Shown here piece by piece: positions 57,063-64,000 of a stretch of 64,000 bases of DNA. Numbering within the stretch: the first letter of the stretch is position 1; each line of letters opens with the position of its first letter. The DNA is from UBA11986 sp963734955 (GTDB lineage Bacteria; Bacteroidota; Ignavibacteria; UBA10030; UBA6906): contig CAVTJO010000007.1 in assembly GCA_963734955.1 (NCBI GenBank), positions 351,576 to 415,575 on the forward strand, read 5' to 3'. The notes beneath the pieces were generated by a model, which saw only the letters and a list, made by a program, of their open reading frames with translations, made no database searches and had not been told where the DNA came from. A program made the translations under genes and the position numbers.

Positions 57063-58035
57063 ATGCCCCTCTACGACCTGCCACTCGACGAACTCCGGGC
57101 ATACCGCCCGCGGCTGGCGGTGCCCGACGACCTGGATGCGTTCTGGGCACGGACGCTCGCCGAGACCCGTGCCCATGACCTGGGCGCGACCTTCACACCC
57201 GTGGCCAACGGCCTGGCACTCGTCGATACCTTCGATGTCACCTTCCGGGGCTTTGGAGGATCGGCCGTCAAGGCATGGCTGCACGTGCCTGCCGGCCGGA
57301 CCGGTCCGATGCCGGCCATCGTCAAGTACCTCGGCTATGGCGGGGGCCGCGGCCTGCCGCACGAGGACACCCTGTTCGCGATCGCCGGCTACGCGTACCT
57401 GATCATGGACACTCGCGGCCAGGGGTCGACCTGGTCAGTGGGCGACACGCCCGACGCGGGGACCGGCGGCGAGCCGGCCCACCCGGGATCCATGACCCGG
57501 GGCATCCTGGACCCCGCGACGTACTACTACCGGCGCGTGTTCGCCGACGCGGTCCGTGCCGTGGAAACGATGCGTGCCCACCCGTCCGTGGACGCAACGC
57601 GGGTCGGGGTCACGGGTGGCAGCCAGGGCGGCGGCATCGCGCTGGCCGTGGCAGGGATGGTCCGGGACCTCGCGGCGGTCGCCGCGGACGTGCCCTTCCT
57701 GTGCGACTTCCCGCGTGCCACGACCATCGCCGACACCGATCCGTACGGTGAGATCGTGCGCTACCTCAAGGTGCATCGCGACCATGTCGACCAGGCGTTC
57801 CGCACCCTTGCCTACTTCGACGGCGCCATCCTGGGCACGCGGGCGACCGCCCCGGCCCTGTTCTCGGTGGCCTTGATGGACCGCATCTGCCCGCCCTCGA
57901 CGGTCTTCGCCGCCTACAACCAGTACGCGGGCGAGAAGCGGATGGTGGAGTACGCCTTCAATGACCACGAGGGTGGCTCGGGCTTCCACGACCAGCTGAA
58001 GCTCGGCCTGGCTCGCGGAGCGACTCCGCGGCTGA
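57063..58035 (+). CDS. Acetyl xylan esterase / cephalosporin-C deacetylase (AXE1 family), one frame error
   Basis: 323 residues when one extra base near 58005-58011 is removed; this gives the natural end WLAERLRG-stop at 58033-58035. Uncorrected, the frame runs into the convergent gene. AXE1 marks: YDLPLDELRAYRPRLAVPDD, YLGYGGGRGLPHE, LIMDTRGQGSTWSVGD, nucleophile TGGSQGGGIALAVAG, acid ALMDRICPPSTVFAAYN and His in NDHEGGSGF. These CE7 enzymes remove acetyl groups from xylo-oligosaccharides and antibiotics. Cytoplasmic (no signal). ATG at 57063. Confidence 0.88.
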
Positions 58036-58047
58036 GGCGGCGACAGG

Positions 58048-59769
58048 TCAAGCGGCCGGGACCGGGGTCGCGGGAGCCGTCACCGAGAGTTGTGCCGCGT
58101 ACCAGGCCCGGACCGGATCGCGGCGCACCTTGAGCGTGTGGGTGCGGGGCAGGTCCGTCTCGGGCCAGCGTCGCCACTGGGTGACACGCTGGTGGATGCC
58201 GAGCGTGGCATTCGCCTGCTTCAACGCCGCGGCGAGGGCCTCGTCGGTGGCGTCATGCTCGGCCGGCACCAGCACCGCGACGAGGCGTCCGGGCGGTGCC
58301 TCCAGCACGACCGCATCACGGATGACGCCCGTCTCGCGCAGCGCGAGCTCGACGTCGTCGGGATAGACCTTCAGGCCGTTGGGCAGTGCGATGCGGTCAC
58401 GTGTGCGGCCCAGGATGACCAGCTCACCGTGGTCGTCGATGCGGACGGCGTCACCGGTGTGCAGCCAGCCGTCGGGGGTGAGCACCTCGGCCGTCGCCTC
58501 GGGCGCCCGCCAGTAGCCGGTCATGACGCTCGGCCCCCGGACCAGCAGCTCCCCGTCGGCCGCGAGCCGCACCTCCAGGCCGGGCAACGGCCTGCCCGCC
58601 GTGCCTGGCCGCCTACTGGCCCGCGTGTGGCCGGCGATGGCCGCGCATTCGGTGCCGCCGTACCCCTGGACCATCGCCACGCCCATCGATTCCCAGCCGT
58701 CCTGCACCTCCGGCGGCAGGTAGGCGCCGCCGCTGGTGATGAGCTCCAGATGGCCGCCGAGGGCCGTGTGGACACTCCGGAACAGCCGCCGCCGCAGCGG
58801 CATCGGCAGCAGCCTCGCCACCCGGCGTGCACGGGCCAGTCGCGCCGCATCGCCTCGGCGGGTCGCCTCGGCAGCGATGCCGTCGAGCAGCAGCTGGGCC
58901 AGCTGCGGCACCGCGGTGATGGCCGTGATGTGTTCGCGACGCAAGGCGCTGGTGATGGTGGATGGGGTCAGCGAGTGCAGGAAGACCAGCGTCGAGCCGG
59001 AGATGAGGCCCATGAACAGGGGCACCATCTGGCCGTACATGTGCGACAGCGGGATGATGCCCAGGCCCCGGTCCGGTCGCTTGCCCATGCCTGTCTGGGC
59101 GATCACCCGGGCGTTGTGGATGACCTGGCCGTGGCTGAGCACGACACCCTTGGGATCGCTGGTGGTGCCGCTCGTGAACACGATCTCCGCGGGCATGTCC
59201 GGGCTGACGGGCGGCAGCTGGGCCGCCGGGTCCGACGCGTGGTCGGCCGGGTCGAGCTCGGCGGCCACGAGGCGGATGACCGGGCACGCCGAGCACCTGG
59301 GCAGGACCGGCAGCCTGCGCCTCCGCGGCCAGGATGGCGACCGGCTCCGCGCGCGCCCCGATACGCTCGGCCACGACGTCCTGCATCCGCAGGTCGAGGG
59401 GCACGACGACGGCGCCCAGTCGCCAGATGGCGAAGAACGCGGCCACCAGCCATGGGTCGTTCGGCCCCCAGGTCACCACGCGGTCCCCGGCACGGACCCC
59501 GTGGCGGGCGAGGGTCGCGGCGACCCGGCTGGTGCGTTCGCCCAGCTGGCGGTAGGTCCAGCGCTCGTCGACCGAGCCGCGGAGCAGGACGATGGCGTCC
59601 CGCTCCGGAGAGCGCTCGACCGCGCGCTCGAGCAGCTCCACGAGCGTCTCTCCGGTGAGGGCCACGATGCGGGGTCGAGCGGCGGCCCGCGGAATATCGG
59701 CCCGTTCTCCGGGAGGACGGCTACGTGCGGAGCGGGTCCCGCCTCCTCGCGGGGATCGTTCGACTGCAT
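58048..59769 (-). CDS. AMP-dependent synthetase/acyl-CoA ligase-like enzyme, frame errors
   Basis: 573 residues if started at ATG 59769, or 538 from GTG 59665. One extra base near 59280-59284 joins GARAEPVAILAAEAQAAG to VIRLVAAELDPADHA; a missing base near 59673 is needed only for the longer start. Core motifs: P-loop-like IVFTSGTTSDPKGVVLSHGQ (A3), GYGGTECAAIAGHTR (A5), GWLHTGDAVRIDDHGELVIL and GRTRDRIALPNGLKVYPDDV (A7-A8). The C-terminal lysine region is LPRTHTLKVRRDPVR. It activates a carboxylate as acyl-AMP, then usually a CoA thioester. Fatty-acid substrate is likely but unproven. Confidence 0.85.
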
Positions 59770-59922
59770 GTCCGCGCTCCCATGTGGGGGCACCGGTCTG
59801 GGAGGACCGACGCACCGCTGAGCCGACGATGCGCCACCGCCCGACCGCAGGCAAGGGCCGGATGGCATGTCCCGGAGACGTGCTGCGGACCGACGTGCGC
59901 CGGGCCGCAGCGACGCGGACGG

Positions 59923-60234
59923 TCACATGACCGGGAACGTCTCCACGACCTGGACCGAGGCGCCGCCCTGGAGCACCGGGCAGCCCTTGGCCAGCTCGAC
60001 GGCCGCGTCGAGCGAGTCCGCCTTGATGATGCTGTAGCCGGACGGGAATGCCGAGTCGCTGCTCACCGAGCCACCCGGAGCGACGGTCCGGGCGGCGGAC
60101 GCCGGGTTGCCGCCATCGACGACGGCGTCACCCAGCCTGGAGAACCAGGCGGTCCACGCCTGCATGACGCGGGCACCCTCCTCCTGGGTCTCGGGCATCG
60201 AGCCGCCGTGGTACAGGAGCACGAAGTTGGCCAT
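59923..60234 (-). CDS. YCII-related (DGPF-like) protein
   Basis: 103 residues from ATG 60234 (AGGA eight bases upstream; the open frame extends ten codons further). ANFVLLYHGGSMPETQEEGA, MQAWTAWFSRLGDAVVDGGN, GYSIIKADSLDAAVELAKGC and the C-terminal VQVVETFPVM follow the YCII/DGPF pattern, a ferredoxin-like fold often encoded near sigma-70 ECF factors. The usual catalytic-type His/Asp pair is not clear. Function unknown. It stands alone, divergent from the glutaredoxin-like gene. Confidence 0.8.
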   Translation of the reverse strand: MANFVLLYHGGSMPETQEEGARVMQAWTAWFSRLGDAVVDGGNPASAARTVAPGGSVSSDSAFPSGYSIIKADSLDAAVELAKGCPVLQGGASVQVVETFPVM

Positions 60235-60424
60235 CGGATCTTCCTCTTGTCCGCTGGCGGCCATCTGCCGCCGTCATGTGCACACGACGAACGGGGATGA
60301 CCGGAATCGACACCCATCGACGACGGACCTGTAGCGTGTGCCCCGATCAGGCCGGGACTCCGGCGACGCCCGACCGTTCCCGGCACTGTGGCCGCCGCGC
60401 CGCCCAGCAGAGAGGACACCCGAC

Positions 60425-60748
60425 GTGACGAGCGACCCCAGACTCGCGAGCCCCGATGCCGTCCTGGTATACGGCCTGGATACCTGCGACGACACGACCC
60501 GGGCGCGGGCGGCCTTCGACGCGGCCGGGTTTGCCTACCGCTACGTGAACTACGACCTGGAGCCCGCGGCGAAGGCGCTCGTCCACGGCGCGGGCTACAC
60601 GCACACGCCCGTCGTGGTCCTGCCGGGGGGCACGCTGTTCATCGAGCCATCTGACGATGAGCTGGCGGGCATCGTCGCCGGGGACCTGGGCCTGGCCTCG
60701 CCGCCGTGGCCCGCGGCGTCCGATGGTCGTGATCCTGGCCGGCCATAA
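60425..60748 (+). CDS. Glutaredoxin-like thioredoxin-fold protein
   Basis: 107 residues from GTG 60425 (GAGAGGA about ten bases upstream). Thioredoxin fold: AVLVYGLDTCDDTTRARAAF with a single active-site Cys (C-D-D-T, not CxxC), then FAYRYVNYDLEPAAKALVHG, the cis-Pro segment YTHTPVVVLPGGTLFIEPSD and a final helix. Monothiol glutaredoxins act on protein-glutathione mixed disulfides or in Fe-S handling; an NrdH/mycoredoxin-like role is possible. Convergent with nothing; followed by a gap. Confidence 0.8.
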   Translation: MTSDPRLASPDAVLVYGLDTCDDTTRARAAFDAAGFAYRYVNYDLEPAAKALVHGAGYTHTPVVVLPGGTLFIEPSDDELAGIVAGDLGLASPPWPAASDGRDPGRP

Positions 60749-61003
60749 GCGCCTGCCCACGCATGCGGCACACCACGGGCATCGCCCGGAAGCGAGGGGT
60801 GGCCGAGGTGCGTTCCTGGCCTCGAAGGGTGTCCCGCAGATAGGTCAGGAGTGCCCAGGCGCCGACACCGGTCGTGTCCTGGTCGGCCTCGCGGGCGCCC
60901 GGTGACGGGTCTCGGTGGCGGGGCGGTCGCGATGCACGCGTGCGGCCTCACGCTGGCGATCGTCGACACGTCCCTGCGCCGATCATGAGGTACAGCTGCC
61001 ACA

Positions 61004-61129
61004 TCACAGTGCCCGCGGAGCGTGCGTGTCGCCGATGTCGTCGCGGCTGTCGACGCCGAGTCGGTCGGCGAGCGCTCCGAGGGCTCCGAGGACGAGGATG
61101 ATGAAGACGAAGACGACGAGACTGGTCAT
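61004..61129 (-). CDS. Small single-span membrane protein, 41 residues
   Basis: ATG 61129: TSLVVFVFIILVLGALGALA is a clear membrane span, followed by a charged tail (DRLGVDSRDDIGDTHAPRAL). No strong ribosome binding site. The hydrophobic-then-acidic layout looks like a genuine short membrane protein, but I know no family. The 255 bp on its left (60749-61003) hold no other gene I can support. Confidence 0.4.
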   Translation of the reverse strand: MTSLVVFVFIILVLGALGALADRLGVDSRDDIGDTHAPRAL

Positions 61130-61455
61130 TGCGATGGTCCCTATGCGGGTGACTGGTAACCGGTAGAGGTTGGTTTCCAGGTTACATGAAGGATACTGCA
61201 CGGTTGCAGTTTGGTGTCTAGTGACCCCTTTGGCCTAGGCGCATGGTCCCGTCATGTCCAGACCGACGTGACTCGCGGCGCGACCGTCGCAGGCACGTCT
61301 CAGGGCCGACCACCGACGAGGGAGCGGACGTCCTGCGTGGGACCGTCGACGATCTCACTTGGTCGCTTGCACCACGTGGCACATCCGGCTGGCATGGCAG
61401 CATCCACGGAGATGGATGGGCGCCAGGGCGTCGATCGAGTAACATACGGCTGCGA

Positions 61456-61509
61456 GCGGGAGTAACTCAGCTGGCAGAGTGTCTGCTTCCCAAGCCGACC
61501 GTCTCCCGA
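61456..61509 (+). tRNA. tRNA-Gly (CCC) lacking its T-arm, degenerate
   Basis: Acceptor GCGGGAG (61456-61462), D-arm ACTC/GAGT (61465-61468, 61477-61480), anticodon arm TCTGC-TTCCCAA-GCCGA (61482-61498) with anticodon CCC and one stem mismatch. Then, after only four bases, comes the 3' acceptor strand CTCCCG (61503-61508). The whole T-stem-loop and variable loop, about 20 bases, are absent. Not functional as written. The gene is either damaged by integration or wrongly assembled. Confidence 0.6.
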
Positions 61510-61606
61510 CCCCGTTCGTCCCCTCTGAACGCCTGACCGCAAGGTCTGCGCCGCGTTTTGCGAGTTTTGAGAGCGCGGATGGCCCTCCTTGGCGTTTCGA
61601 CCATAC

Positions 61607-61622
61607 TAGAACGTATGTTCTA
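61607..61622. promoter_or_regulatory. LexA (SOS) box of the Gram-positive type
   Basis: TAGAACGTATGTTCTA, arms of 6 bp around GTAT. It fits the GAAC-N4-GTTC consensus bound by LexA in Actinobacteria, Firmicutes and many Chloroflexota. No gene starts within 300 bases on either strand in a sensible orientation, so it looks orphaned. The 61130-61706 gap holds this site and the tRNA remnant; I see nothing else in it. Confidence 0.5.
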
Positions 61623-61706
61623 ATCCAGCGTGCCGAATCTGAAGATAGAGTCGGTGATCTGTGGGTCGGTACCACTCCAGGCCCAGGAGGTCGGCGGCCA
61701 GCGGCC

Positions 61707-63274
61707 CTACCAATCGTCGCCGATCCGGACCCGCTCGATGCCGAGGTCCTCCATCGTGACCAGCTCCTCGGCGGGCGGCTGGCGGAAGATCTCCTCGAGG
61801 AGCAGGATCGCGCACTCCGTCAGCCAGGCGGCGATCACCATGTCGTCGTGTTCCCCGGCGCCGGCGTAGCGCCCGTCCTGGTAGCCGTAGGCACCGAGCT
61901 CGGTCTGGAACTGGCGGGCCAAGCGGAGTGATGCGGCGTCGCCGGAGGGGATGACCCAGCTGCCCGCCTTGAACGCGAGGACCAGGCGCGGGATGCCGTC
62001 CTGGAGGTTCCCCTTGTTCGAGCCGGTCCGGTGGCCGATGAACTTCAGTTGGGTCTCGGGCCGCCTGGCGAGCGAGTCGAGCAGCCACTGCTGGAAGCCG
62101 TTGTCCTCGACCACGCCGGCGAGGACACGGTACCGAAGCGCAAGGTCGCAGAGCAGCTCGATCTGGTCATCGAACCCGAGGCCCTTCTCGCGCCGGATGT
62201 CGAGGACGCGACGGGCCCCCGTGCGCCGATCCCAGGCGACCACCATCACCACCGTGAAGTCGGCCCGGGCCGCGGCCGAGCGGGCGAGGTCGACGCCGAG
62301 CACGACGATACTCGTCCCTCGAGGCCGGATGGCCACCGCCGAGCGTGAGCGATGCACCGGCGTCGATCGCACGCTGGGTGAGCTGGTACGGGAACAACGA
62401 GGCCGCATCGTCACGCGGGTCGTTCTGGTATTCCCGGCTGAAGATCAGCGGATCGGTGTCGCGCAGGGCGAGCAGTTCACGCGACCGGGAAGCGCTCCGG
62501 CCACAGGGTCTCACCCGTGTCCTCGTCGAGCGCGCGGTACGTCTCGGCCCGGAACCCGAGCCGCGTGTGGTGCCTGTCCCGTCCCGTCCCCATGCCCCGG
62601 CCGAGGTGGCTGAGGAGGTCGTCCTGGTGGATCGCCGTCCCGATGGCGACGATCTGGCGCGCGTTCATCGGCATCAGCGTGCCCATGAAGAACCGATAGG
62701 TGCGTTCGCGCTGCTCGCTGGTCAGCGAGTTCGCGTCGTTGAGCACGTCGTCGAGCAGCAGCAGGTCCGGGTGCATGCCCCGGACGCTGGTGCCGGTAGG
62801 CCCGGATCCCGAGCCTCGCGCGGTTGCGCAGCCGTACCTCGGCCGCCGACCAGCGGGTCTGGCCCCGCGCACCGGGCGCGCCGCTCGGGCAGGAGGTCGG
62901 CGAACAAGGTCCCGTTCGCGAGCAGCAGGTCGCGGAAGCGCACCATGAGGTCGAGTGCCTGCTCGCTCGTCGCGCTGAACAGGATGACCTCGAAGGTGCC
63001 GGCGGCGCCGTCGCCATGGCGACGCCATCGGCCCGGCCGTGGCGCCAGCAGCACCACGCGATGTAGGCGAGCAGCAGCGTCGTCTTGCCGTGCGAGCGCG
63101 GTGCGCGCAGGACGAGGCGCTGTTCGCGCCGCGATCAGCTCGGGCCCAGCGCAGGAGGTGCGCCGGCAGCTCGTACGGCCGCCCGGCCGCGTCGACGAGC
63201 ACGCTCAGGAACAGCGCGAAGCTGGCCACCAGTGCAGCGGCGCTGATATCCCTGGGTGTCGGGCGCGCGCTCAT
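61707..63274 (-). CDS. Phage terminase large subunit, seven frame errors
   Basis: Six extra bases and one missing base break the gene; corrected, it is 520 residues ending at IERVRIGDDW. ATPase half: ELPAHLLRWAELIAAR, Walker A RAPRSHGKTTLLLAYIAW, FEVILFSATSEQALDLMVRF, and GMHPDLLLLDDVLND (Walker B). Nuclease half: VLGVDLARSAAARADFTVVM (first metal Asp), GVVEDNGFQQWLLDSL and AGEHDDMVIAAWLTE (last Asp). It cuts concatemeric phage DNA and drives packaging. It is preceded on its strand by a small HTH protein and a DNA methyltransferase. This marks a prophage or phage-derived element. Confidence 0.85.
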
Positions 63275-63762
63275 TCGTCGGGCTCGTCGTGCGGCACCGC
63301 GAAGCGCCCGACCCGCTCGAGCGCCTCGGGCGAGCCGGCGCTCCCGAACCGGGCCGCGAGCAGCCCGGGCACCATCGCCTCGATGAGGGCGGGCTCGAGC
63401 ACCACGACGCCCGCGGGCGTCGCGGCATCGGCCCGATCGGGTTCGGTCCGGGGGCCGAAGGGCATCGCCCGCCGACCCCAGCGATCGCCGAACCTGCGCT
63501 CGAGCATCGCGAGCGCGAGCCGAGGGTCCCCGAACGCTGCCTGGGTGACGGTGCCGGCCAGGCGCAGCTCGAGCTCGGTCTCGACCCTGCGCACCTCGTC
63601 GCGGAACGCATCGTGGGCCGGCGTGTCCCCGGCCAGGATGCGGTAGAGGGTCGCGGGCGACCAGCCCGCATAGCGGGCGGCGGTCTCGGGGAAGACGCCG
63701 GTGCCGAGCGCGGCGATGAAGCGCTCACGCCGCTCGGGCGTGAATTTCGAGGGGCGGGCCAT
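63271..63762 (-). CDS. Small-terminase-like HTH protein
   Basis: 163 residues, ATG 63762 with GGAG (inside the methyltransferase stop region) upstream. N-terminal helix-turn-helix: FTPERRERFIAALGTGVFPE, TAARYAGWSPATLYRILAGD. The middle is helical and charged; the C-terminus has REQ-poor, Ala/Pro-rich sequence. Its last four bases overlap the large terminase start (ATGA), the usual small-large terminase order. DNA recognition at the packaging site is the expected role; inferred from position and HTH. Confidence 0.65.
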   Translation of the reverse strand: MARPSKFTPERRERFIAALGTGVFPETAARYAGWSPATLYRILAGDTPAHDAFRDEVRRVETELELRLAGTVTQAAFGDPRLALAMLERRFGDRWGRRAMPFGPRTEPDRADAATPAGVVVLEPALIEAMVPGLLAARFGSAGSPEALERVGRFAVPHDEPDE

Positions 63763-63764
63763 CG

Positions 63765-64000
63765 CTAGGAGGCTCCGTCGACGAGCTCGGCGCGCTCACC
63801 CGTGATTGCCTGCCAGCGCTCGATGGCGACCTGGACGAACGCCGGCTCGATCTCCATCGCGAGGCAGCGTCGGCGGCTGACCTCGGCCGCGATGAGGCTC
63901 GTGCCGCTGCCCAGGAACGGGTCGTAGAGGAGGCCGCCCACGGGCAGGTGGTTGCGGATCGGGCGCTCGAACAGGACCAGGGGCTTCTGGCTCGGATGGT
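63765..64000 (-). CDS. DNA methyltransferase, N4/N6 class, C-terminal part
   Basis: Only the last 78 residues are in the window; the gene runs off the right edge. HPSQKPLVLFERPIRNHLPV and YDPFLGSGTSLIAAEVSRRR form the conserved C-terminal SAM-binding motif I of beta-class N4-cytosine/N6-adenine methyltransferases, followed by a CLAMEIEPAFVQVAIERWQA helix. TAG at 63765-63767, two bases before the next ATG. Encoded just before the terminase genes, it is probably a phage orphan methyltransferase. Confidence 0.88.
   Translation of the reverse strand, partial: HPSQKPLVLFERPIRNHLPVGGLLYDPFLGSGTSLIAAEVSRRRCLAMEIEPAFVQVAIERWQAITGERAELVDGAS

Overview
The window is two unrelated pieces of DNA joined inside a gene. 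Bases 1 to about 40,533 have roughly balanced base composition. They carry secreted proteins with a type IX secretion (T9SS) C-terminal domain, fibronectin-like repeats, and a large exopolysaccharide locus. This points to the FCB group (Ignavibacteria, Kapabacteria or Kryptonia-like Bacteroidota relatives). From about 40,534 to the end the DNA is very GC-rich (about 70% by eye), with dense ATGA/GTGA gene overlaps, a Tat-exported solute-binding protein and a LexA box of the Gram-positive type. This suggests Chloroflexota (Limnocylindria-like) or Actinobacteriota. The join cuts carB after about 769 codons and also beheads a high-GC gene, so I read it as a chimeric contig rather than biology.

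Left half, in order: end of a GT-C-like membrane protein; a membrane-anchored NodB-like protein; an 11-bp tandem repeat array; a PIG-L deacetylase; two apiosidase-like (DUF4038/GH140-type) secreted proteins that share an identical 1,500-bp core but differ in signal peptide and C-terminus; a nucleotide-sugar block (glucose-1-phosphate cytidylyltransferase, two SDR enzymes, a DUF4910 protein, a cupin epimerase, a sugar C-methyltransferase); a protein with a duplicated Cys/Trp-rich domain; several glycosyltransferases, a polysaccharide deacetylase and a UbiA-type phosphoribosyltransferase; then the Wzy-type assembly genes (WecG-like transferase, polymerase, tyrosine-kinase-like ATPase, Wzz, Wza, a beta-barrel protein, a WecA fusion). 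It ends with an SxtI/SxtJ/DUF5989 carbamoylation set directly followed by carA-carB, which make its substrate carbamoyl phosphate. No Wzx flippase and no CDP-glucose 4,6-dehydratase are visible here.

Right half: a LysR regulator, a DUF1801 protein, a homodimeric-type pyruvate dehydrogenase E1 divergent from an IclR regulator with a palindromic operator candidate between them, a flavin amine oxidase, and an operon for peptide uptake and cleavage (M20 peptidase, FadR-type regulator, DppB, DppC, DppD, DppF, alpha/beta hydrolase, Tat-type solute-binding protein). An acetyl-esterase, an acyl-CoA-ligase-like enzyme and small proteins follow. The window ends in a phage packaging module (large terminase, small-terminase-like protein, DNA methyltransferase), near a tRNA-Gly lacking its T-arm and an orphan LexA box.

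About fifteen genes are split by single-base indels. When I restored the reading frames by eye, about 28 events were one extra base and only two or three were one missing base. Apparent gene lengths become exact multiples of three after correction. The same bias occurs in both halves, which argues for sequence error rather than gene decay. Coordinates of those genes are given for the whole restored gene.
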